Shown in pieces: positions 23,676 through 32,402 of a stretch of DNA of 64,000 nucleotides. The stretch covers positions 1 to 64,000 of the forward strand of contig NZ_JBIGIA010000007.1 in assembly GCF_043555975.1 (NCBI RefSeq), given 5' to 3'. Origin of the DNA: Pelomonas nitida (GTDB lineage Bacteria; Pseudomonadota; Gammaproteobacteria; Burkholderiales; Burkholderiaceae_C). How positions within the stretch are numbered: position 1 is the stretch's first letter; the number at the start of each line of letters is the position of its first letter. The notes under the pieces are model-generated. The model ran no database searches. It worked only from the letters and a program-made list of their open reading frames with translations, and was not told the DNA's origin. The position numbers were made by a program, and so were the translations under genes.

Positions 23676-24583
23676 TGAGCACCCGCCCGCTGCGCTGGAC
23701 GATGGCGGCAGGCGGCCTGGCGGCTCTGGCCTACCTGGCACTGCCCGAGCGAGAGACGCCCCCCGCTGCCGGCCCGGTGCACGGCGACGCCGCAGCGCCG
23801 CGCGCGACGGCCCAGTCCGCGCTGGCCCTGGTGGCGGCGGGCTCCAACGCCCCGTCAACGCTGGACGCAGCGCTCGCCCCCGACGCGCTGCTGCAGCACC
23901 TGCTGGGCCCCGCGCCCGAGGCGGCCTTGCCGCAGCTCGAAGCGCTGGCGCGCCGCTCGCCTGCCGAAGCACTGCCGCTGTACGAACGGCTGCTGTCCCG
24001 CTGGGCCTCGCAGCGCCAGTTCCCGCAGGCGATGCTGGCCCTGTCGACCGCCCCGCTGGACGACGACACCCTCCACATGCTGCGGCAGCGCCTGATCGAC
24101 GGCTGGGCCGAAGCCGCGCCCGACCAGGCCATGCGCTGGGCCCAGAACATGCCCGGCCAGGCCGAGTGGCTCGCGCCACTGCAGGACCGCTGGCTGCAGC
24201 AGGACGTTCGCTCCGCCACCATCTTCGCGAGCACGCTGCCACCGGGCGAACAACGTCAGGCCTTGCTGGACGAAAGCCTGTCGCGCTGGACCGCGCAGGA
24301 CGGCCAGGCCGCCCGCGACTGGCTGCGCTCGCAGGGCTCGCGCGCCGAGCTGGACGAGGCCATCGCCCGCCACGCCACGGGCGACGAAATCGGGCGCTAC
24401 GCCCCCTTCGACGCCATGGACCTCATCGGGCGCATGGCCGTGCCCGAGCGGCGCTGGCAGGCCTGGCAGGCGCTGGCGCAAACACTGCAGGACATCGACC
24501 ACGACCGCGCCGTCTCGCTGCTGAACCAGGCCCCGGGCCTGACACCGGCCGAGCGGGCCCGGCTGATCGAGGAGCTGCGCTGA
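23675..24583 (+). CDS. Membrane-anchored helical hypothetical protein
   Basis: A 302-residue protein with an N-terminal anchor or signal (WTMAAGGLAALAYLALP) followed by repeated helical segments with a W/A/P pattern (AAPDQAMRWAQNMPGQ, RWTAQDGQAARDWLRSQG, RRWQAWQALAQTLQDIDH), resembling Sel1/TPR-type helical repeats. No family recognised. The ATG overlaps the PL3 stop (TGATG), so it is probably co-translated with the lyase and may act in the envelope. A MITE-like element starts right at its stop codon. Confidence 0.7.
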   Translation: MSTRPLRWTMAAGGLAALAYLALPERETPPAAGPVHGDAAAPRATAQSALALVAAGSNAPSTLDAALAPDALLQHLLGPAPEAALPQLEALARRSPAEALPLYERLLSRWASQRQFPQAMLALSTAPLDDDTLHMLRQRLIDGWAEAAPDQAMRWAQNMPGQAEWLAPLQDRWLQQDVRSATIFASTLPPGEQRQALLDESLSRWTAQDGQAARDWLRSQGSRAELDEAIARHATGDEIGRYAPFDAMDLIGRMAVPERRWQAWQALAQTLQDIDHDRAVSLLNQAPGLTPAERARLIEELR

Positions 24584-24819
24584 GGCTAGATCCGGCAGTT
24601 GGGCAAGCCCGAGGGGCGGGCGAGGCGGGGCGCTGGCAAGGCGTGACAACGAAGTGGGCTCGTGCCCACGAGGAGAAGCAACGCGGCCAGCGCCACGAAG
24701 CGCCAGCCCAGCGGGCATGCAGCGCTGCTCACCGAAGTGGTGAACCCCGCCGCAAACGCAAGGCGTTCATGCGGCTAGCGTTTCGATGCGTAGCGAGCGG
24801 TCAACTGCCGGATCTAGCC
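24584..24819. mobile_element. MITE-like element C with 18-bp TIRs
   Basis: GGCTAGATCCGGCAGTTG (24584-24601) is exactly inverted at 24802-24819. The roughly 230-bp interior has no protein-like frame. It is distinct from the 249-bp element, yet shares its boundary CTAG (24814-24817) with copy B of that element, so the two abut or one inserted at the end of the other. It starts one base after the stop codon of the gene ending at 24583. Confidence 0.75.
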
Positions 24820-25062
24820 CGGATACTTCGCGAGGTACGCGGGAATTGCGTGGATGCCAGGCGCCGGGGGATGCGCCGAGACGGCCGCAGCCAATGCCCG
24901 TAGGCATTGGCGAGAAGTTGAGGTGCAGCCCACAAGCCTGGCGCCGCGCAAGCCCGCGTAGGCCCGTGAAGCCAAAGTGGATATCGCGTTGAACGGCGAG
25001 ATCGCCGTGTTCATCGGTGTTGCAGGTCGGCACGGGCCGGCCTCGCGAAATATCCGGGCTAG
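24814..25062 (-). mobile_element. MITE-like element, copy B (249 bp)
   Basis: Same length and about 97 percent identical by eye to the copy at 1664-1912, in reverse orientation. One terminal repeat base differs (GGATACTT at the left end against GGATATTT). Both ends carry CTAG. The internal hairpin (GCCAATGCC / GGCATTGGC) is conserved. It ends 33 bases from the stop of the leftward LprI-like gene. No transposase is encoded. Confidence 0.85.
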
Positions 25063-25094
25063 GCTCAGCCTTGGCGCCGCCGTGGCGGGATGAC

Positions 25095-26300
25095 TCAGCC
25101 GCCAAAGCACTCCTCGGCGACGAAGTGCGCCAGCTCCTCGACGCTGGCCTTGGGCCGGCCGAGCACGCGCAGGCCGAAGTGCCCGATCATGTCGTCGTTG
25201 CACACCAGCACCAGCCGCTTGGCCGGCGCGGCGCGCTGCTCGCAGACGCCGCCATAGCTGTGATTGCCGTGCGCCGTGCCGACCGGCAGGTCCACCACCA
25301 GCGCGCAAGCGTCCAGCGCCGCCATCTGGCGCGCGGCCAGTGCCTGGTTGAACGAGGCGAGGCGCTCACCGGCGTCTTTCTGCCTCACCACGGTGTAGCG
25401 CTGGCCACGGTAGACCATGTCGCCAAACTGGAAACCGGCCTTGGCCAGTGACGCCGGGTCTTGCGGACGGCCGGACACGGGCACCCAGTTCAGCAAGGTG
25501 GCGGACTGCACCTGGTAAGCCAAAACGAGGCAGGCCTTGGGCTCGGCCGCGCGTTCGCAATCGGCATCGCGTTCTCGCAGCCACCATTGCTGCAACGCCG
25601 TCAACTGCCGCCGTGACGGCAAATCGTCCAGCGCCACGAGGCCGCCCTTGAAGTCGTCGGCGAGCTTCAAGTCCAGCGCGGCCAGCTCGGCGTCACTGCA
25701 CAGCAGGTGCTCGATGCGCGTCCTGGCCCGCGCGCAATCGAAGCTCGGGCCACCGCTTTGCGGCGTGAAGCGCTGGGGCGGCGTGAACGCGGCCACGGGC
25801 AGCGGCCGCCGTGTGCCGCTGGCATCCGTGAACTCCACGGCCGTGGGAGAGGCCTTGACCTCCTCCAGCCATCTGACGATGGCCTGCCGCGCCGCGTCCG
25901 GCACATCACCGCGGATCGCCTTGGCGTCCAGCATCAGCCGGCCCGTGTTGTCGGGGTAGCTGCCGTCGAAGATGGCTCCGAGCCCCACGCCCTGTGCCGT
26001 ATCCAGCCAGAGCAAGCCCTTGCGCAGGCAGTCGTGCGGGACGCAGGCGCTGGCCGAGAAATAACGGTTCTCCTGCACGACGACCGGGCCGGGCGGCCCG
26101 CCCAGCGCGAGTGCCAGTTCGCCGGCGAAGGGCTGGCGCGCAATGGCCTCGATCAACGGCTGCGTGCGCTTGTCCCACCGGAAGCGGTTGGTGGAGTCAT
26201 CCCGGTAGTCCAGCGGCCAGGTCACGCCGGCGGCGTGCGCGGCCCCGGCCGTGGCGATGGTGAGGGACAAGGTCAACCAGCAAGCGGGCAGAAAACGCAT
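25095..26300 (-). CDS. Exported protein with LprI-like (DUF1311) domain
   Basis: A 401-residue secreted protein. A signal peptide (FLPACWLTLSLTIATAGAAHA) is followed by an uncharacterised N-terminal half and then, near residues 195-270, a lysozyme-inhibitor LprI-like four-Cys module: SFDCARARTRIEHLLCSDAE, LDLKLADDFK and RERDADCE. The C-terminal part (LVVDLPVGTAHGNHSYGGVCE) is unrecognised. LprI-type domains can inhibit lysozyme, which suggests an envelope-protection role, but this is inference. The ATG at 26300 starts the signal peptide; upstream codons are low-complexity. Confidence 0.78.
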   Translation of the reverse strand: MRFLPACWLTLSLTIATAGAAHAAGVTWPLDYRDDSTNRFRWDKRTQPLIEAIARQPFAGELALALGGPPGPVVVQENRYFSASACVPHDCLRKGLLWLDTAQGVGLGAIFDGSYPDNTGRLMLDAKAIRGDVPDAARQAIVRWLEEVKASPTAVEFTDASGTRRPLPVAAFTPPQRFTPQSGGPSFDCARARTRIEHLLCSDAELAALDLKLADDFKGGLVALDDLPSRRQLTALQQWWLRERDADCERAAEPKACLVLAYQVQSATLLNWVPVSGRPQDPASLAKAGFQFGDMVYRGQRYTVVRQKDAGERLASFNQALAARQMAALDACALVVDLPVGTAHGNHSYGGVCEQRAAPAKRLVLVCNDDMIGHFGLRVLGRPKASVEELAHFVAEECFGG

Positions 26301-26567
26301 GGGGTGTGGCGATCCAGGTGATGCAGAGGCGGGCTCGACCGTGGCCATCGAGCGCGAATGGCGGTGCATCTTCGGCGAGAAGCGCCGCCGCCGGCGCCGT
26401 CGGGCGCGGAAGGAATCTTCCGCGCGGCCTGAACCCATGTCCGGCGCGCCGCCCATGGCCTGAACTCATACCCGCATGGCAGTTCGACATGCCCCCTGCG
26501 GCTCACCCCTGGGGTCGGAGACCCGTGTGCGCTGCAACAATCGGCGCTCGGCCACGCCTGCCCACGC

Positions 26568-27479
26568 ATGAAGTCCACCGCCCTCCTCACCACCGTCCTT
26601 GCGCTGCTGCTGAGCGCCTGCGCCAGCCTGCCCACGCCGCCCCAGGCCCCGGGCTCGACACCGCACGGCGCCGCTGCCACGGCACCCGGCGTGCGCGCGC
26701 CCCGCATCGACCGCAGCTACACCTCGCAGAACCAGGACAGCCGCGCGCTCTACATCGTGCTGCACTACACCGTCATCGACTGGGAGAAGTCGCTGAAGGT
26801 GCTGACGACCGGCGGCCAGGTGTCGGCGCATTACCTGGTGCGCGACAACCCGGTGGCCAGCTATGCGCTGGTGGACGAGAACCGCCGCGCCTGGCATGCC
26901 GGCGCGAGCTTCTGGGCTGGCAACACCAACCTGAACTCGGCCTCCATCGGCATCGAGATTGTCAACGCCGGCTTCGTCGACACGCCGGCCGGCCGCGTCT
27001 ACGCGCCGTTCCCGCAGGCGCAGATCGACGAAGTCATCGCCCTGGTGCGCGACATCCAGAAGCGCCATCAGGTGCGGCCCGAACGCATCATCGGCCACGC
27101 CGACATCGCCCCCGGCCGCAAGCAGGACCCCGGGCCGCTGTTCCCGTGGCGGCAACTGGCCGACGCCGGCCTCATTCCCTGGCCCGACGGCCCGCTGGTG
27201 ATGGTGAAGACGCTGGAGCATGAGGTCGCGCCCCGTGACGCGGCCTGGCTGCAGGAGCGGCTGGCGCGCATCGGCTACAACGTGTCGCGCTCGGGCCAGA
27301 TGGATGCGATGACCAAGGACGTCGTCTCCACCTTCCAGATGAAGTACCGGCCGAGCGACATCTCCGGCACCGTCGACGCCGAGACGGCCGCGCTGATCGA
27401 CGTGGCGTCCACGCCCGGCGCGATGCGCGTGGCCGGCGCGGGCGACACCGAGACCCGCCCCTACACCTCGCGCTGGTGA
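26568..27479 (+). CDS. amiD: N-acetylmuramoyl-L-alanine amidase, AmiD-like lipoprotein
   Basis: A 303-residue outer-membrane-type lipoprotein (lipobox LLLSAC) with an Amidase_2 zinc domain (IVLHYTVID, SIGIEIVNAGF, IIGHADIAPGRKQDPG) and a C-terminal PG_binding_1 helical domain (WLQERLARIGYNV...STFQMKYRPSD). It cleaves the amide between MurNAc and L-Ala in peptidoglycan or anhydro-muropeptides. Its stop overlaps the start of the dppB-like permease gene, which suggests that released murein peptides are the cargo of the transporter that follows. Confidence 0.9.
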   Translation: MKSTALLTTVLALLLSACASLPTPPQAPGSTPHGAAATAPGVRAPRIDRSYTSQNQDSRALYIVLHYTVIDWEKSLKVLTTGGQVSAHYLVRDNPVASYALVDENRRAWHAGASFWAGNTNLNSASIGIEIVNAGFVDTPAGRVYAPFPQAQIDEVIALVRDIQKRHQVRPERIIGHADIAPGRKQDPGPLFPWRQLADAGLIPWPDGPLVMVKTLEHEVAPRDAAWLQERLARIGYNVSRSGQMDAMTKDVVSTFQMKYRPSDISGTVDAETAALIDVASTPGAMRVAGAGDTETRPYTSRW

Positions 27480-28492
27480 TGCTGGGCTTCGTGCTCAAGC
27501 GCCTGGCCACGCTGGTGCCGACACTGATCGGCATCACGCTGGTGGCGTTCGGGCTGATCCGGCTGGTGCCTGGCGACCCCATCGAGGTCATGATGGGCGA
27601 GCGCCGGCTCGACCCCGAAGCGCACGCCGCGCTCGTCAAGCGCCTGGGGCTGGACCAGCCGCTGCCCGTGCAGTACGCCGACTACGTGACCCGGCTGCTG
27701 CACGGCGACCTGGGCCAGAGCCTGGTCAGCCGCGAGCCGGTCAGCCATGAATTCGCGGCGCTGTTCCCGGCGACCGTCGAGCTGGCCGCCGCGGCGCTGC
27801 TGTTCGCCGTCGGCTTCGGCCTGCTGCTCGGCGTGAGCGCCGGGCTCAGGCGCGGCTCGCTGCTGGACCAGGGCGTCATGGGCGTGGCCACCGTCGGCTA
27901 CTCGATGCCGGTGTTCTGGTGGGGGCTGATCCTCATCATGTTCTTCTCGGTGCAACTGGGCTGGACGCCGGTGAGCGGCCGCATCGGCATCGAGTACGAC
28001 ATCGAGCGCATCAGCGGCTTCATGCTCATCGACGCAGCGCTGAGCGACGAGGAAGGCGCGTTCACCTCGGCGCTGCTGCACCTGGTGCTGCCGGCGCTGG
28101 TGCTGGGCACCAGCACGCTGGCCGTGGTGGCGCGCATGACGCGCTCGTCGATGCTGGAAGTGCTGCGCGAGGACTACGTGCGCACCGCGCGGGCCAAGGG
28201 CTTGTCACCGACGCGCGTGGTCGTCGTGCACGCGCTGCGCAACGCGCTGATCCCGGTGCTGACGGTGGTGGGCCTGCAGACCGGCAGCCTGCTCGCCGGC
28301 GCCGTGCTGACCGAAACCATCTTCTCGTGGCCCGGCATCGGCAAATGGCTGATCGACTCGATCGCCCGGCGCGACTATCCCGTCGTGCAGGCGGGCATCC
28401 TGATCTCGGCGCTGACCTTCATCGGGGTGAACCTGGTGGTGGATGTGCTGTACGGCGTCGTGAATCCGCGGATTCGGGGAGGGGGGCATTGA
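27479..28492 (+). CDS. dppB: Peptide ABC transporter permease, DppB/OppB type
   Basis: A 337-residue inner-membrane permease with six transmembrane helices. Motifs: VLKRLATLVPTLIGITLVAFGLIRLVPGDP at the N-terminus (quoted partly), YSMPVFWWGLI, and the EAA loop LREDYVRTARAKGLSPTRVV that docks the ATPase. ATG at 27479 overlaps the amiD stop (TGATG); an in-frame GTG sits one codon earlier. Partner of DppC below. Confidence 0.92.
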   Translation: MLGFVLKRLATLVPTLIGITLVAFGLIRLVPGDPIEVMMGERRLDPEAHAALVKRLGLDQPLPVQYADYVTRLLHGDLGQSLVSREPVSHEFAALFPATVELAAAALLFAVGFGLLLGVSAGLRRGSLLDQGVMGVATVGYSMPVFWWGLILIMFFSVQLGWTPVSGRIGIEYDIERISGFMLIDAALSDEEGAFTSALLHLVLPALVLGTSTLAVVARMTRSSMLEVLREDYVRTARAKGLSPTRVVVVHALRNALIPVLTVVGLQTGSLLAGAVLTETIFSWPGIGKWLIDSIARRDYPVVQAGILISALTFIGVNLVVDVLYGVVNPRIRGGGH

Positions 28493-28959
28493 TGATCCAG
28501 CGGTTGCGTTCCTGGTCCGAGTTTTGGTGGGGCATCGGATTCGCGTGCTTGTTGGCCCTTCCCATGCTTTATGGCTTTGATGCATGGAAGTTGGCATCGC
28601 TCGGCGATGCACCCATCGACCGCTCCAGCGGCTTCGTCGCTACTCTGCGATGGGAAAAGAGGAACTACGTGCTGGAGACGGCCGGCGGCAATCGCATCGA
28701 ATGCCCAAGAGACTTTTGCAGCTATCCCGATGTTGCGGCTGACCTAGGCACCCGTCGGACTTACTACATGAACGGTGGTCGTCTGATCGGCGTGGAGCGA
28801 GGGGACCAACTGGTCGATCTGCGCCACGGAATCCGGGCGGCCCTGCACCGCAGGTTGTGGTGGGCTGCGGCAATCACCGCACTGTCACTGCCTTGCTTCT
28901 GGGCCGCACTCAGGGCCCGCAAGCAGCAGTCCTTGGAGCCGATGAGGTCAAGCGCTTGA
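28492..28959 (+). CDS. Small two-helix membrane protein inserted in the transporter operon
   Basis: A 155-residue protein with an N-terminal helix (FWWGIGFACLLALPMLYGF), a roughly 90-residue extracytoplasmic domain with Cys (ECPRDFCSYPD) and YYMNGGRLIGVERGDQL, and a C-terminal helix (LWWAAAITALSLPCFWAAL). No family recognised. The DNA is visibly less GC-rich than the flanking permease genes. It overlaps dppB (TGATG) and the TTG start of dppC (TTGA). It looks like a later insertion into the B-C pair. Confidence 0.72.
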   Translation: MIQRLRSWSEFWWGIGFACLLALPMLYGFDAWKLASLGDAPIDRSSGFVATLRWEKRNYVLETAGGNRIECPRDFCSYPDVAADLGTRRTYYMNGGRLIGVERGDQLVDLRHGIRAALHRRLWWAAAITALSLPCFWAALRARKQQSLEPMRSSA

Positions 28960-29855
28960 ATTCGAGTTCCTCCGCTCTCGCCATCGACCCGCCGAGCCCG
29001 CTGCGCGAGTTCTGGCTCGGCTTCACCGCCAACCGTGGCGCCTTTGTCGCGCTGATCGTCTTCGCATTGATCGCGCTGGCGTCCCTGTTCGCCCCGCTGA
29101 TCGCGCCTCACGACCCCATCGAGCAGTACCGCGACTTCATGCTGGCGCCGCCCGTCTGGATGGAGGGCGGCAGCACGCGCTTCCTGCTGGGCACCGATGA
29201 GCTGGGCCGCGACATGCTCTCCCGCTTGCTGCATGGTGGCCGCGTGTCGCTGGGCATCGGTCTCGCAGCCGTGACCCTGTCGCTGCTGCCGGGCGTGCTG
29301 CTGGGGCTGCTCGCCGCGTTCTTCGAGCGTTGGCTGTCGCCGGCCATCATGCGCATGATGGACATCGTGCTGGCGCTGCCGTCGCTGCTGCTGGCCATCT
29401 GCGTGATCACCATCCTGGGCCCGGGCCTGGTCAACACCATCATCGCCATCGCCATCGGCGCGCTGCCGGGCTATGTGCGGCTGACGCGTGCCGCGGCGCT
29501 GGCCGAAATCGGCCGCGACTACGTGACGGCCAGCCGCGTGGCCGGCGCGAGCGTGTGGCGGCTGATGTTCATCACCGTGCTGCCCAACTGCCTGGCGCCG
29601 TTGATCGTCAACGCGACGCTGTCGTTCTCATCGGCGATTCTGGAGACGGCGGGGCTGGGCTTTCTGGGCTTGGGCGTGCAGGCGCCCGTGGCCGAGTGGG
29701 GCACGATGCTGTCGTCGGCCCGCGACTACATCGCGCGGGCGTCGTGGGTGGTGACGTTGCCGGGGCTGACGATTCTGGTGACGGTGCTGGCGATCAATCT
29801 GATGGGGGATGGGTTGCGGGATGCGCTGGATCCGAAGTTGAAGAAGGTGGCGTGA
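28956..29855 (+). CDS. dppC: Peptide ABC transporter permease, DppC/OppC type
   Basis: A 299-residue permease: SPLREFWLGFTANRGAFVAL, GTDELGRDMLSRLLHGGRVSL, the EAA loop AEIGRDYVTASRVAGASVWR, and the terminal NLMGDGLRDALDPKLK. The only start that fits is TTG at 28956, overlapping the stop of the small membrane gene; earlier in-frame starts run about 100 bases into that gene. The use of TTG suggests that the original start region was altered by the inserted gene. Confidence 0.9.
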   Translation: MNSSSSALAIDPPSPLREFWLGFTANRGAFVALIVFALIALASLFAPLIAPHDPIEQYRDFMLAPPVWMEGGSTRFLLGTDELGRDMLSRLLHGGRVSLGIGLAAVTLSLLPGVLLGLLAAFFERWLSPAIMRMMDIVLALPSLLLAICVITILGPGLVNTIIAIAIGALPGYVRLTRAAALAEIGRDYVTASRVAGASVWRLMFITVLPNCLAPLIVNATLSFSSAILETAGLGFLGLGVQAPVAEWGTMLSSARDYIARASWVVTLPGLTILVTVLAINLMGDGLRDALDPKLKKVA

Positions 29856-29901
29856 TGGGTGGCTTGCTTCTTCGTTGCTTCGGGTGGGTGCCTGCCGCCG
29901 T

Positions 29902-30458
29902 GCCGGGAATTCGCCCCGGCGGGCGACCTACTTTCTTGCGCGCGCAAGAAAGTAGGCAAAGAAAGCGCCCCTGCAAAACCGCCCCTGCGGGGTGCCCTGC
30001 GATGCTCGGAAACCCAGGCCCGCGCAAAACTCCCTGCGTTCGCTGCGCTCACTGCGGTCAGACAGTTGCGCGGAGTCAGTTCTTGAAGCGCGCTGCGCGC
30101 GCGCCTGGGTCTCCTGCGCTTCTCGGCGGTTTAGAAGGGGAAGCCCCGAAACAGCCGAACAGCCAACAGCCAAATGCCAAGCCCGACAGCCGACTGGCGC
30201 CGGCTGTTCTTCACCCCCCCTTTGAGCCCGCCGAGGAGCACAGGGCCTTGAGGCCGCGAGCGCAGCGAGCCTCAAGCTCTGACTCCGCGCAACTGTCTGA
30301 GCGCAGCGTAGCGAAGCGAGTTTTGCGCGGGACCTCAAGGACCGAGCACCGCAGGGAACCCGAAGCGAAGCGCAGGGCGGGCGGATCGGGGGCGCTTTCT
30401 TTGCCTACTTTCTTGCGCGTGCAAGAAAGTAGGTCGCCCGCCGGGGCGAACTCCCGGC
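29902..30458. repeat. 557-bp imperfect inverted-repeat element within the dpp operon
   Basis: The ends GCCGGGA and TCCCGGC bound two long inverted arms. The outer 65 or so bases of each arm match almost exactly and contain CCTACTTTCTTGCGC followed by its complement (a perfect 30-bp palindrome at 29927-29956; a two-mismatch version at 30404-30433) and CAAAGAAAGCGCC. The inner arms still share CAGACAGTTGCGCGGAGTCAG and its complement. The centre (about 30140-30230) is unique. No convincing coding frame. It fills the 631-bp gap between dppC and dppD. Confidence 0.85.
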
Positions 30459-30486
30459 TGGGCCTGGCCATCAACCCACAACAACG

Positions 30487-31440
30487 ATGAGCCTCCTCCA
30501 CATCCAAAACCTGCGCGTCCAGTTCGGCCAATTCCCCGCCGTCGACGGCATCGACCTGCAGTTGAACCCTGGCGAGCTGCTGGGCATCGTCGGCGAATCC
30601 GGCTCCGGCAAGTCGGTGACCATGCTCGCGTTGATGGGCCTCATCGATGCGCTCGGCAAGGTCACGGCCGACGCCATCGAATTCCAGGGCCGCGACCTGC
30701 TGAAGCTCAACGCCCGCGAACGCCGCGCGCTGATCGGCCGCGACGTGGCCATGGTGTTCCAGGACGCGCTGACCAGCCTCAACCCCAGCTACACCGTCGG
30801 CGCGCAAATCGCCGAAGTGCTCAAGGCTCACCTCAACCTCAGCGGCAGGGCGGCCAGGCAGCGCGTCATCGAGTTGCTGGAGCAGGTCGAGATTCCCGAC
30901 GCCGCCAATCGCGCCAACGCCTACCCGCACCAGCTGTCGGGTGGCATGAACCAGCGCGTCATGATCGCCATGGCCATCGCCTGCGGCCCGAAGCTGCTCA
31001 TCGCCGACGAGCCGACCACGGCACTGGACGTGACCATCCAGGCCCAGATCATGACGCTGCTGCTCAAGCTGCAACGCGAGCAGGGCATGGGGCTCATCAT
31101 GATCACGCACGACCTCGCCGTCGTCGCGGAAATGGCCCAGCCCGGGTCGAACAAGGTCGCCGTCATGTACGCCGGCCAGATCGTCGAGACCGGCCCCGTG
31201 CCCGGGTTGTTCGACGCCCCGCGCCACCCGTACACGCAGGCATTGCTCGCCGCGATCCCCGAGCACAACCGCGGCGCCCGGCGCCTGCACGCGCTGCCCG
31301 GCATCGTGCCCGGTGCGCTGGACCGGCCCGTCGGCTGCCTGCTGTCGCCGCGCTGCCCGCGCGTGCAGCCGCGCTGCGTAGCCGAGCGGCCGGCGCTCGA
31401 CAACGGCGTGCGCTGTTTCTACCCCGTCGAGGCCGCATGA
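30487..31440 (+). CDS. dppD: Peptide ABC transporter ATP-binding protein, DppD/OppD type
   Basis: A 317-residue ATPase. Walker A GESGSGKSV, Q-loop VFQDALTSLNPS, signature LSGGMNQR, Walker B LLIADEPTTALD and H-loop THDLAVV are all intact. The C-terminal oligopeptide-transporter extension with Cys residues (GCLLSPRCPRVQPRC) that can hold an Fe-S cluster is present. It pairs with the DppF-like ATPase downstream, overlapping it by ATGA. Confidence 0.94.
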   Translation: MSLLHIQNLRVQFGQFPAVDGIDLQLNPGELLGIVGESGSGKSVTMLALMGLIDALGKVTADAIEFQGRDLLKLNARERRALIGRDVAMVFQDALTSLNPSYTVGAQIAEVLKAHLNLSGRAARQRVIELLEQVEIPDAANRANAYPHQLSGGMNQRVMIAMAIACGPKLLIADEPTTALDVTIQAQIMTLLLKLQREQGMGLIMITHDLAVVAEMAQPGSNKVAVMYAGQIVETGPVPGLFDAPRHPYTQALLAAIPEHNRGARRLHALPGIVPGALDRPVGCLLSPRCPRVQPRCVAERPALDNGVRCFYPVEAA

Positions 31441-32387
31441 CCGAACGCCTCCTCGAAGCCGCCGACCTGACCAGGCACTACGCCGTCAGCCGCGGCCTGT
31501 TCAAGCCCAAGGCGACCGTGAAGGCGCTCAACGGTGTGAGCTTCACGCTCAGCGCCCGCAAGACGCTGGCCGTCGTCGGCGAGTCGGGCTGCGGCAAGAG
31601 CACGCTGGCGCGCCAGCTGACGCTGATCGAGCCGCCTACACGGGGCACGCTGAAGATCCGCGGCGTCGACGCCGCCACGGCCGACGTGAAGGCGCTGCGC
31701 CGCGACGTGCAGATGGTGTTCCAGAACCCGTTCGCGTCGCTGAACCCGCGCAAGACCATCGCGTCGACGCTGGCCGAACCGCTGCTCATCAACACACGCC
31801 TGAGCGCCGCCGAGCGCCGCGAGCGTGTCGAGGCGCTGGCCACGCAGGTGGGCCTGCGGCCCGAGCATCTGCGCCGTTATCCGCACATGTTCTCGGGCGG
31901 CCAGCGCCAGCGCATCGCCATCGCGCGGGCCATGATCCTGAAGCCCGGCATCGTCGTCGCGGACGAACCCGTCAGCGCGCTGGATGTCTCCATCCAGGCC
32001 CAGATCCTGAATCTGTTCATGGACCTGCAGGACGAGTTCGGCACGGGCTATGTGTTCATCTCGCACAACCTGTCGGTCGTGGAGCACGTGGCCGACGAGG
32101 TCATGGTGATGTACCTCGGCGCCGCCGTGGAGATGGGCGACAAGCGCACCCTGTTCGCCGCACCGCTGCACCCCTACACGCGCGCGCTGATGAGCGCCAC
32201 ACCGGCACTGCACCCGGCGCAGCGCCGCGAGCGCATCGTCATCCACGGCGAGCTGCCGAGCCCGCTGAACCCGCCGACGGGTTGCGCCTTCCACAAGCGC
32301 TGCCCGCTGGCCACGCCGCGTTGCAGCGAGGAAGCACCCTTGCTGCGCAGCGTGGACGGCAGGCAGGTGGCCTGCCACGTGGTCTGA
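31437..32387 (+). CDS. dppF: Peptide ABC transporter ATP-binding protein, DppF/OppF type
   Basis: A 316-residue ATPase with Walker A GESGCGKST, Q-loop VFQNPFASLNPR, signature FSGGQRQR, Walker B IVVADEPVSALD and the C-terminal GCAFHKRCPLATPRC cluster motif. Completes the B-C-D-F set. No solute-binding protein gene (DppA/MppA) lies in the window, so it must be encoded elsewhere. Confidence 0.94.
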   Translation: MTERLLEAADLTRHYAVSRGLFKPKATVKALNGVSFTLSARKTLAVVGESGCGKSTLARQLTLIEPPTRGTLKIRGVDAATADVKALRRDVQMVFQNPFASLNPRKTIASTLAEPLLINTRLSAAERRERVEALATQVGLRPEHLRRYPHMFSGGQRQRIAIARAMILKPGIVVADEPVSALDVSIQAQILNLFMDLQDEFGTGYVFISHNLSVVEHVADEVMVMYLGAAVEMGDKRTLFAAPLHPYTRALMSATPALHPAQRRERIVIHGELPSPLNPPTGCAFHKRCPLATPRCSEEAPLLRSVDGRQVACHVV

Positions 32388-32402
32388 CGGCGGGCCGGCC
32401 GC

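Noticed and set aside
29859..30490. Several open frames inside the 557-bp inverted repeat
   Set aside because: They exist on both strands with mirrored peptides because of the inverted arms; no start site or domain.
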